Below are positions 14,264 through 24,600 of a DNA stretch of 64,000 nucleotides, piece by piece (position 1 is the stretch's first letter; each line of letters begins with the position of its first letter). Made by a program: the position numbers and the translations under genes. Below the pieces are notes generated by a model, which did no database searches, was not told the DNA's origin, and saw nothing but the letters and a program-made list of their open reading frames with translations. Source of the DNA: Montifringilla adamsi (lineage: Eukaryota > Chordata > Aves > Passeriformes > Passeridae); the NCBI GenBank assembly GCA_017590115.1, contig JAGGNK010003335.1, forward strand, positions 9,726,320 through 9,790,319, read 5' to 3'.

Positions 14264-14660
14264 GCGCAGGATTATTACTTCAGTGCAGCAGTTAGCCGTG
14301 TCTTTAGCCGAGCTGCCTGCCCGGTTCCCCCTTTGCTTTGTGCTCCTGGAGCGAGTGTGGATGGAGCATCCTGCTCTGCTCCAGGAGCCGCTGCTGGAGA
14401 CTGCAGCTGGGATTATTTTACATCTCCTGCTGCACTGTCCGACCCTCATTTCCCACCACGGCCGCCCTGGCAAACATTCCAGCGCCTTTTTCTGTTTGTT
14501 TGCTGGTGATGCTGCTTTCCTGGTGGCAGGAGCTCCGCAGGAGGGGTCATTTTGCTGTTTTTTAATGGCTTCAAACTCTTTTTATTGCTGAAGGCAGCAC
14601 GTCCACCTGCTGAAGGGGCTGTGCGTGGCTCTGTGCTTGGCTGTGGCCACGGAACCAGCA
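14264..14660. other. CpG-enriched non-coding patch
   Basis: About thirteen CpG dinucleotides in roughly 400 bases, against a surrounding background with very few. It follows an A/T-rich, repeat-free stretch (14000-14260). Short frames on both strands (70-102 codons) overlap and look like chance. It may be an unmethylated regulatory element; no TATA box or gene start is evident. Confidence 0.4.
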
Positions 14661-17349
14661 CTCATGGAGGGGCAGGAGGAGCTGGGGGCTGCTGGGTCAG
14701 GTCCTGCTCCCAGATAGTCACAGATGCTGGAGCAGAGAAGAGTGAAACCTGCCAAGGAAGTTGAAGCTGTGCAGAGCAGGGATATGTGCTTTTCCTCTTT
14801 TTTCATGTCAATGCTTTAGTGGCAGCCTGAATTGTATTTTCTTTTTTTGGGTTACTGTCCTTCTGCAAAGACTGTGTCAAAGCCTCTTTTGTGCCATTGC
14901 ACGGGAGAGGTGGGAGCACACCCTGGAAGCAGTGCCTGAGACACAGGGTGGTGTCTGGGGAAGGGCTTCAAGCTTGGGGAAGCTATCAAGCTTCAAGCAA
15001 GATAGCAAGGATATTATTGATAATTAATTGATGATAATATCTGAGGCCTTGGCAGGCAGTTCTGGGCTCTGGTGTTTAGCAGGAGGTCACCAGCAGAAAG
15101 ACAAAGGACAAATATCACCATGCTCTTTATTTTGTGGTGTCTCTGAAGAAGATCTTAACCCCATGGCAGTCTAAGTCCTGATTAAATACCCTGTGTGAAT
15201 ACAGATGAATTAATGAGCACTTGGACTTAGAGAGAGCTTCTGGCCAGCTTCTGCTGATCCCACTCCAGAAGGTGTTAGTCTTGATGCTAAGTGGTTCTCA
15301 GCAATTTGGATATTCTAAGATAGGATAGTCTTTTCCCTCTCCAACTTACATCCCAGCTTTTACAGATTTGAAGACACCATCAGCCTTTGGAAGAAGGAAA
15401 ACCAAGTCTGACTCTTTCCAGAGCCAGTTACATCAGAAAAGAGCCCAAACAGACTTCTCTCACTTGCTATTTGTGCTTAGCTCCTGATCACTGCAGCTGC
15501 AAGACATTTATAAACAGACCTAAAATACATCTCTGCTAATTGCTGACGACTTTCCTTGAGGACCACATCCCAAAGAGCACCAATATGGTGATGCTTCCCA
15601 AGATGCCTGTGTCTCAGCTCACCTTGGCCAAGTCTTGGGTGAAGAATCCTTAATTCAGACATTTAGTGGTGAGACACTGAAATGCTGTGGGAGCTTTGCT
15701 TGTCCTTCACCCAGGCTCCCAGAGGAGAGGATGAAGAGGCAGGTGGTGCAGAGAGGAGGGATAGGGGCGGCTCTAGCCCAGATAAAGCAATGAGCATGGG
15801 CTTTGCAGCACCCCAGTGTCACTGCCAGCCCAGCAGGCAGCCCCAGGCTTGGGTGTGTCTGAGCTGGAGGTGGCAGCAGCCTCTGACCAGCACTGGGGGC
15901 AGGCAGGGGCGGGTAATGCCAGAGCAGAGCAGGGCATGGCAGCACTTGGCACTCTGGAAAGGTTTGTGAGCTGGAGAGCAGGGCAGCAGAGAGGCAGCCA
16001 GGATTCAGGCAGTGTCCAGGCTGATTATGCCCGGGGATCCTGTGCTGAGCACAGGCAGCTCGGAGCCCCTGCACACAGATGTCTCTCCCCCACACTCCAC
16101 TGAGCCGTGTAATGGAGAGCTGACTGTTTGTGACAATTCAGGGCTATGCTCTGGCTGGGAGGTCAGTGTAAATTAAGACAGCATGATGAGAATTGTGAGG
16201 ACATAACTGATGGGCTTAGCATTTTCTAGCCAGGAATAAACAAATTCCCAAGTGTCACAAATTTATGATGAGCGAAAAGTGTTCAGCCCTCTCCTCTGAC
16301 AGACACCAACAGGGTATTAGAGGCCAGCAAAAACAGCTTTTGCAAGCCTTAAGCACAGAGCAGTGCTCAGACACTTCTCTGCTTTTGGGTCTCAGGTGAA
16401 ATGTGTGCCTACCTTGGGAGAAGGTACATCCTGCTGTGGGAGACAAACAGGCTGTGTGTCTCAGCTGGAAGGGTAAAAATAGGGTTCAGTGGTGTGCAGT
16501 GGCCTCAGAGAGCCAAACCAGTCCTGTCAGCTGTGGGCAGTTCCATCCTCTCCCTCAAACAGCACTGAGCACATCTCCCTCCCAGCTCTGGGCTGTGCTT
16601 CTGGGCACCAATGCTGGAAGTAGTTGTTTCCTGGGACTCTGGTATTAGATGTGGACACTTGAGCAGCTATGATGGAGAGCACAGCAGGATGCAAAGAGAA
16701 TCTGTCACAGCCTCAAGCCAGGTTGTCTTAGCAGGAGGAGGGAAGGAAGTCCTGGCGTGTAGGACCTTCATGGTTGTTGGACAAGTGATGGGCACAGCTG
16801 GCACTGGGCTCTGGGATGGGTTCAGAGTTTGCAGATTTGGGCTGTGGTTGTGTTATAGAGCTGAGAGAAATGGATAATTAATCTGCTGAGTGGCAGAGCT
16901 GGGGGAGCAAATCTGTCCCTCCTGGGCCCAGTTCCAAGCACAGGCATTACATACCTTGCTCTGTGCAAATGGAAGATTGCATGAACTGTTCTTGTGCCAC
17001 TGATTCCCTGCTCAGGACTGGACAGACTGTGAGCATCTTTCCCCTCCTCTCCTCGTGAGGATAAACAGAGAAAAGGGGTACCCTCTCCCTTCCCATTTCC
17101 CTTCCTGTCTTCCCAAGCTTAAAATCCAGAGAGCTGCCACAGAGGCAGTGAAAAATAAATATTTCTTATGGTTGTATTCCTGTCCAGAGAAATAAATGGT
17201 GTGTGCCTGCATGTATGTGCACACACATACACACAAAAATGATGCATTTTAATTATCCTCATAAAGGATGAGGAACGTGCATCTGGGCATGACTGTGAGC
17301 CAGGAACAAGGCATTCATTTCCTCACCATTGCTTTATCCCTTTTGACCT

Positions 17350-17660
17350 TAATTTGAATCCCTCCGAGCTGGGTGGTTGCATCTGTCAGGGCGGCTGTAT
17401 CTTAACCTGCTGGGACCAAGAGCCTGACACAGGGAATCTCGGTGCCATCCGTCTGTGCCCGGAGCCTGGCATTACCTGATGTTCCCCCAATCCCTCCCTC
17501 GCTGCCCCCACCCTCCTGTGCTCGCTGCATTCAGCCAGCATCTGCCCTAATTACTTCAAGCAGAGGCTGAGCACGGGCGGTGCTGTCCCTGTCCCGGTGC
17601 TGCAGCCTTCGGGGTGGGCAGGGAGGCAAATGAGGTGATTCCCATTAATTCCACCTCTGT
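17350..17660. other. CpG-enriched non-coding patch
   Basis: About a dozen CpGs in 300 bases (GGGCGGCTG, CCCGGAGCC, GCACGGGCGG, TTCGGGG), again in a CpG-poor background. No open frame of note and no repeat is recognised. Regulatory function is only inferred from composition. Confidence 0.35.
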
Positions 17661-18754
17661 CGTTTCCCTGCCTGCAGCCTGGCTGATGAGCTTGTCAGCC
17701 CTCAGATGACAGCAGGACAGAAGGTCAGGTTTTGCTAACAGTGCCCAAGGAGCTTGGTCTGAGTAGCGTGACCATGCTATTGCAGAAGGGCTCTGACTCA
17801 GGCTGCTTTTGCATAGCTTTGCTGCAAAACTTTTCCATCCTAGATAGAGCCTGGCTCCTGCAGATCCTCCCAGACTGATTTGTTAAATGATCCCCCCTTT
17901 CAGTGAGTGTCACTTCAGCTGTTAGTCACAGTCCGAGGCACTGCAGGCTGTTTCTGTTTAGGTGGAAAGGGATTGGGGTGAGGGGGTGCTGTGAGCAGAG
18001 GTTTCTGAACCCTCTTTCTCAGGGGTGTCTGCACAGATTTTTTTTTTAAAAACATCTCCAGGCAAATACTCCCAATGCCTGAAGGCAACTGGAGACCCTA
18101 GAACTGTGTGGTGGCTTGTGAGCCTGGGTTTACAGAGGCTTGATGCAATGGGGTGACCCCAAAATGAGCACATGGGCACATCATCTGCCTGTGATACCCA
18201 CAGGAACAGCTGTCAAATTAGCCTTAGACTCTGCTCTGTTTCCCCTCATATCTTGGTCTCTTCAGCCATGCCTAAGCTCACTGCTCTTCTGCATCTGCTC
18301 CTCCTTTGCCTACCTTTCTTTGCTCTGCTGTCCCTCTCTCCAGAGCATGCCCTGGTTTGCATCTCCTTGGCAATGGGAAGGGAAGAGCTGGTTGTTGTGT
18401 CCATCCCTCCCTGATCTGGGAGCTGCCTTTCATTCCTGGCTGATAGCAATTGGAAAGCCCCAAATTGTAGCATCTCCCAGCCTGAGGAAAGACGATCCTG
18501 GGTTCACCACAACCCACCTTAAGAAGAGATTCTCCCAAATCCCATGCAGTTTCCAAGTGGCCATGGTTTATCCTTCCTGGTGCTGCCATGGGGATCATAC
18601 CCTGTAGCATCCTCACTCTTTCCCTGTAGCTAGGAAAAAAGCTGCAAAGCCTGGGCAGGGGGGATTTTCTAAGGCTGGATGGACCCTGTCATTTTTCTGG
18701 CTCTTTCCACGCAGCACATCACAGCTGACCCTGCCAGACTGCATCAGGACAAAA

Positions 18755-18940
18755 GAGCAGCGCCCCTTCTCGCTCCCTTGTTATTTATTTATTTCGAGGC
18801 GAGTAGCAGGATCCGGCTCCCTCCTCGGGAGGCACAGTAAGCAGAAGGTCTGCTCAGATGCTGCAGTGGGCAGATGGCTGCGGGAAACCCCCAGGGCAGT
18901 GCTGACTAAAGAGCACAAACTGCGCTGGGCCGCGGCCAGC
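18755..18940. other. CpG-enriched patch next to the minisatellite
   Basis: About ten CpGs in 185 bases, including GGGCCGCGGCC at 18927-18937. A TTATTTATTTATTTC block lies inside it at about 18780-18795. It abuts the G-rich minisatellite. It could be a small promoter or enhancer, or GC-rich DNA raised by biased gene conversion near an unstable repeat. Confidence 0.35.
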
Positions 18941-19169
18941 AGGAGGGAGGGATGGGAAGGAGGGAGGGATGGCCAGGAGGGAGGGATGGTCAGGAGTGAG
19001 GGATGGCCAGGAGAAGGGAGGGATGGTCAGGAGGAAGGGATGGTCAGGAGGGAGGGATGGCCAGGAGGGAGGGATGGTCAGGAGTGAGGGATGGCCAGGA
19101 GAAGGGAGGGATGGTCAGGAGGAGGAAAGGATGGCCAGGAGGGAGGGATGGTCAGGAGGAGGAAGGGAT
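18941..19169. repeat. G-rich minisatellite, about 17-bp unit, with 88-bp higher-order repeat
   Basis: About a dozen variant copies of GGGAGGGATGGYCAGGA occur in tandem. Variants (GAGTGAGGGATGG, GAGAAGGGAGGG) recur in the same order: the block from about 18971 is repeated from about 19059 with near identity over more than 60 bases, giving an 88-bp higher-order period. The first units (18945-18964) satisfy the G3-N1-7 pattern for a G-quadruplex on the plus strand. Stop codons are rare because of composition, so plus-strand frames run through it, but they encode only Gly/Arg/Asp/Gln repeats. Confidence 0.95.
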
Positions 19170-21212
19170 TCGTGGGAAAGCAGAGAGCAGCACCCAGCCC
19201 ATCTGTGGGGTGCTCCCCAGCAGATTCCTGCCAGTGTGGTCCACAGTGGTGCTAGGAGGAGATGCAGGGACCATCTGGTCAGTGCTGCTGCTCTCCTGGC
19301 AGGAGGAGCTCTGGGAGTGGTGGCTGGGGCTGCTGGTAGACCACAAGTGGCTCTGCACTGTCCTGGCCAGCTCAGCAGGAAAACAGAGCTGGAAAAGCCA
19401 TGGATGTGTCTCCCTGCAGAGAAGGGAGAGAATCATAGCATGTAATTCAGGAGATGGTTCCCTTTGGAAGTTGGGGGCTGGAGGTGGATGCATCAAGGTG
19501 AAAATTATCTGGAGCTGAGGGTTTGGTGCTTTTTTTTTTCTCTGTAGCTGATGTGTGATTTATATATCTGCTTTTATGAATTTGAATTCCTCCGTTGAAC
19601 CTTACGTCCTGCATCCAGATGCTGCAATTCAGCCGTGACTGTGGTCTAACAAATGTTGCCCTTGTCCACTTTGTCTTTTGTATTGGCTTCATAAGAAACC
19701 AGAGTGTGAAAACACAGCACCATCAAACCTAGATACAGCAGGTTATTCTGCAGTAAACAGAATAATCAATTGCTCGGTATACCAGTGTCTGCTAACATTG
19801 CATCTGTTTGAAGTATGTTTTTCAGTGAAAAGATGGCTCTGCATAATGCATAAAACCTCTCATCTCCATCAATATACCTGGCCAACAAGGACTGAGCTGG
19901 AATTTCAACTGAGTAGGAGTTCACTCTTTTACCACTCTTTTGTTGTTTTAAAGGTTAACTTTTCTTTCTTAAAATGGATTGTTACCATCCTTTCAGAAAA
20001 GACAGTGTGAGGACTGGGGGGGGGAAAAATAGTGCTTGAAAATGGCTAATTGAGCTATAGGGAAATATAATTTATGAAAGGAAAAATAACTCTCCTAGTC
20101 AGTGCATTAACTCATGTAATGACTTTTTAATGGCAATGTTACAGGTTAATTAGTATCTGTGCTGTCCTTGTGCCTACCAGAGTTATTCACAAAGGATCGT
20201 GGTCATTAGGTATGACTCCCATAAAGACAATCCTTCTATAAGTGGTTTAATATCTGTGTGCATGTGTGGAAATGTTTTGCTGTTATCAGCAGAAAAGGAT
20301 ATTAAAGGAACCAGAAAGTAAAATACCTGCACACTCTTGAGATTCTGACTGAGGGCTTAGAGAGGAAGTATTTTCTCTTGGATTTTCCTACACTTTGGCT
20401 TTGTTAACCTGGGACTGAATTCAGACACTGAGAGCTGCAAAGTGTTTCCCTTTGAAGGACCCAGCCTGCTCTTGTGCAACAGCCAGGATGGCAAAGATCG
20501 GCCTCCTTTGAGCATCACCGGCTGCTAACACAGGATTAATGTTGCATGGGCCTCAGTCTGCTGAGGGAGCACATCAAATGCCTGGGGTAATGCAGCGCTC
20601 CTCCTTGGAATTGAGAGGGGAAAATAGGCAAAACGACCTTTCAGCTGTGAAAGTGAATGGAAATGGGAGTGTCTGAGTCTGAAATGGAAGAGGCAGAGAG
20701 GGCTGCGTGAAATACTCCCCTTGTCAGATGAGGAAAGCTATGATTTTTGTCCCTCATTCTCTGTATGTGTGTCACTCACCTTTGACATGCACATCCCCTC
20801 ACTTCCCTTCTCTCTTTTCTTCCCTGCAGCTCACAACCGCCCTGTTCCCCGGAAGAAATGGGGTGGATGGGACAGCATAGCACAAAATCTTGGTTTGTAC
20901 TGATGGGGGTCCTCACTGTGCAGTGCAGGGACTTCTGCCCTGCTGCCCAGCAGGTCTGGTTTCCAGAGGCCTTTTCTGCTTGAGAAGGGTGTCACACATT
21001 AAAAAGTGGGTCCTAACACCTTGGATCTCATGCATTGGAGAGAATTTGTAGCAATTCAAACAGATAATTACGGCAGCTGTGCCTGAAACGTTCTGTGGTG
21101 GGATTTCCATGACCAGAGGGACAAATAAGCACAGCCTAGAGGATGAGTGCACATCCTCACAAACCCTCCACCAAGTGCACACCCAGAGAGGCCAAGGAGG
21201 GACAATCACCTC
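19170..21212. other. Intergenic DNA, no gene recognised
   Basis: No repeat or coding sequence is recognised. The A/T-rich stretch 20030-20280 is free of simple repeats and contains several TAAT-core motifs, so it is a candidate conserved non-coding element (inference only). Confidence 0.6.
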
Positions 21213-21618
21213 TGTGAAAAATGATATTCACTTCCAAAATTCAAAAGGTTTATTAAAACATTGTCAAAAATACAACAAAAGACTGAATAGAGAAAATATT
21301 ATGGCGCCAGGAGCAGAGGATTTTTCCCACCATGTGCTCACCCACCCAATGGAGGTTTGGCCCTTTAACCCTTTAAACCTTTAACCCTTTAAAGTTCTGT
21401 CCATCGACTCCTTCTCTGTCCAGTGGTGGAGTTTACGTCCTTAAATCTTGGTTGGAGGTCAGCTGTTGCCACAGTAATGAGCCAACCCCCCCAAATGTCC
21501 CAAACCCAGGCCACCCCCTGATAGCAGTGTAAGGGGGGCAAAATATAACTGTAAATCTATAAAACTGAACAATATATACATGATATTTGCCTTTTAATTG
21601 TGAGAGTCAACCATCACA
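21213..21618 (-). mobile_element. Probable endogenous retrovirus LTR (ERV-like), possibly with flanking internal sequence
   Basis: Read on the minus strand, the segment starts TGTGATGGTTGACTC (from 21618), giving the TG expected at an LTR 5' end. It carries an A/T-rich promoter-like stretch near 21545-21600 and an AATAAA polyadenylation signal at 21249-21254. It can end in CA at either 21213 or 21222. A purine-rich stretch (AGAGGGAGGTGAGATAG) lies on the far side of the TG, as a polypurine tract would. I associate this sequence type with passerine LTRs from memory. Against it: no flanking 4-6 base target duplication is visible at these boundaries, and no retroviral gene is seen. It may be a 3' LTR with a remnant of internal sequence up to about 21790, or a decayed solo LTR. 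Confidence 0.5.
21361..21394. repeat. CCCTTTAA-type short tandem repeat inside the probable LTR
   Basis: About four degenerate copies of an 8-base unit (CCCTTTAA / ACCTTTAA) run in tandem. It lies within the probable LTR, roughly 110 bases upstream of the AATAAA when read on the minus strand. Confidence 0.85.
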
Positions 21619-24600
21619 TTACTCATCTATCTCACCTCCCTCTGGTCAGCCAGGTCTCGCAGGACAGGGATGAAGTTTACATTGCAGAATGTTGGTCTCT
21701 CCCAGACCTGCTCCCACGCTGCCTTTGCCAGGAACAGGGATGCAGCACCATGTGGGATCTAAGCCCACATGTGACACCGTGATTTCCGGGCTACAGCGAA
21801 CTCAAATTTTGTAGGGAAATGGTAAAAAAACCTTGGTGTTCTGTTGATCTTCAAATTCGGGCTGGGGTAAGAAGACTTAAACGTTAAACCACTTTGTCAG
21901 CTCACTTTCCTTGTGACGGTATAGACACCTCTGAAAGGAAAAAAAAAAAAAAAGTAGTTTTCTCTTTTTTTCTACTGCAGTCTGCTTCATAGAAGATTTC
22001 TTAGGACAAAGAACCCATGAGATTTATAAAAACCAGTAGAAAAATCTGCATTTCACTGAGCTTTCCCCAGGAAGGAATACTTGTCAAGTTGCCAGGACCA
22101 GAACAGCATCTTCTTTTGAATCTTGAAAAGCAGATCACAGGCGAGAGGAAAGGAAATGTGACCATTCGGTTCCTGGAGAGAAACCCAATTGCTTCATTAA
22201 AGAAGAGTTGTCACATGCTTGTTTGTTAAATACTGCTAAATACCTGCTTAGCAGCATTATTGACAGGCTTTTCTCATGAACATTGAGCTGTTAAGCTGCT
22301 CCTGGTTTACAGCAAGAGGTTAAAGGATTTCTCAAAGCTCCCAATGAAAGCCTTACTAACTGGATTAACTGCTAACATGGATTTAGGCTTTGAGTCAGAT
22401 TAACCCCCATTGCTCAAAGTAGGTTCTACTTGTTCATCTTTTCTTCCCTTTGTCTTCTTTCTTCCCAGCTCTTCCATTTTTTATTTTTATTGTAAGGAAT
22501 AAGGGAAAAGTAATCCTCTGTGCTTGTGTTTTAGCAGTGGGACACTGGAGGCACCGTCTGGGCAGGGTGGTGGCCTGGCCCCAGCAGATGTGACAATTTC
22601 TGTTTAGAAAACGGGGTGATGGGGGAAGCTGTGATGAGAATAAGGAGAGTTATCAATTGGTCTGCAAATTTGGCTTCTGCTTGCCTTTGCTATTCTCTTC
22701 CCTGGATTTCCTCAGCAGCATGAGAATTATGGACTCTGTTTTATAAAGTGATGTAACTATTTACACGCCTGGCCAGGCAGACAGCAGAGAAAGTACCTCA
22801 AACTGGATAACCCTCGGTCTTCATAGCCCCAAAGAGGAGTTAATCTACTTTAGGCTGTAGTTAAACGTGTGTTTCTTCAGCATTTTAGGAGGGCTGAAGC
22901 ACCGTGTGAGCTCCTGCTTTTGGCTGGTTGTTTCTGCCGTTGCACTGTTTTCTAGGCAAGGGTTTGTAAGCAAGTTAAAGCATCTGCTGCCCCATTTAGA
23001 GGCATTACCCACTCAGTCTGCATCCCTAATAAAGGGGTGAATTGGCAGCTCCACTCATTGCTGGGGACAGTCTCGCTAAGTGAGGGTCTGCTCCAGCCCA
23101 TTTCACAGGACCTGCAGTGCAGGAATGTCAGCAAATGCCGAAGGATGTCAGGGGAAAGCCAACAGAGATGTAGCCTGGAAGGAGCCGGGGTGCAGCACTG
23201 TGGTCGCTCTTGCCTGACCAAACTGGCACATGAGTTTATTCCCAGCCCAGAAAAGAGATCAAAAGGAATGGAGCCAAGGCTTTTTCTGCCTCTGTCTCCT
23301 GCTCACTGCCCCGTTCAGAGCTCTCAATTACCTTTCTCCCAGTGAGAGCAGCGAGGCCAGGGCCATGCGATGTCCAGCCCAGGGGTCACAGCCCGGTCTG
23401 GCCCACCCAGGCTGGCAACGTGTTCCTCTGTCCCTGGAGAGGGAATCTTGTACCAGGGCCACTCAGAGTCCCCCTCAGGGTGGTGGCACGTCCCCAGGGA
23501 TTGGAGCTGTCTCACTGAGCTCTGTCTGCTCTGCTGGCTGGGATCTAAGCCCAGCTGGCTGAGGACCGCGTTGCTAAACACAGACTGAAAAGCAAGGAGC
23601 TGTTGCAGTGTGTTTGTAGCCCACTGAACATCACCCGAGTGTGTGCAGCCCTGGGAGCAGCTGGGTCTCACTCACAGTGTCGCTGTGCTGCTCAGACAGG
23701 GCTGTTTCTAACCTGGCTGGCTGATGATCCCAGAGGGCATCAGGAGGTCTAGCAGTCCCCTGCCTTTTTTTGGCCCCCTTGGGGGTTTCTGCACATCTGT
23801 TCTGCTTTGTGGCCAACCCCTCTCTCAGACTGCTGAGACTCTTCTCTAAAAACCATCAGCAGGATCCAGACGACCGTGCCTTCTCATTTCCCTCCAAAAC
23901 TCATCATCTCCCCTGTGCACTTCTTAATCTCATCTTCTCTGAGTCCCTCCCAGCTGCTTTTATCAGCGTCTAATCAATTTTATCTGAATTGCCAATCAGC
24001 TTTCTGGCTTCCCTTCCACCTTTCTTACCCCCACCAAATGTCTCTTTAAGCTCCCATCCGATCCTCCCTGCTTTTCCCAGAGAGCAGCTCCTCTTCCTCC
24101 TCCTCCTTCCTCCAGCCCATCAGGCTTCTCTGCTTTCTCCCCGCTCTGCACCAACACCCCCCAGCAGCTCAGCATCAGCCTGTTCCTGCCTCCTCCCTGC
24201 CAGGGGGATCTCTCACACGTTTCCTTTACTGATTTCCTCCCACACCTCACTGAACACCTAGAGGGGACACCAGGTCACCCCCTTCATGCTTTCCCAGCAA
24301 GTGCAGATTTCTTCGAGGCAATCGAGTGCTCCAGGTGTGTGACACAGCTGATGCTGTCCCCAGGGGCAGTGACTCCCTGCAGGGCCTCTGGCAAAGGTCT
24401 CAGGAGGTGACATGGCCTGTCTGCCTGCTCTCAGCATGTGCAAGGATTCTCCCAAAACCTTGCAAACTTAGGTAGAGCCATGTTTCTCTGCAGAGCTGGT
24501 GCACTTAGCTGAGCACTTGGGGGCCATTCACATCCTGCCTCCCCTTTTTGGACATCTGAACAGTTATTTGTGCAATTCCTTATGGTTTGATGTGTGGCAT

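Larger units (their letters stand above)
10131..18754. other. Intergenic DNA with simple repeats and CpG-enriched patches
   Basis: No coding gene is recognised. The longest frames (184 codons at 10049-10603 minus, 194 at 11613-12197 minus, 139 at 12841-13260 minus) run through duplicated, purine-rich or poly(A) DNA and have no domains. The 13040-13300 part is CpG-enriched and then A/T-rich without repeats, which would fit a conserved non-coding element but is untested. Confidence 0.6.

Noticed and set aside
18866..19518. Overlapping plus-strand frames of 73-171 codons with Gly/Arg/Asp/Gln repeats
   Set aside because: Produced by the minisatellite; several frames are open at once, as expected for a stop-free repeat unit.
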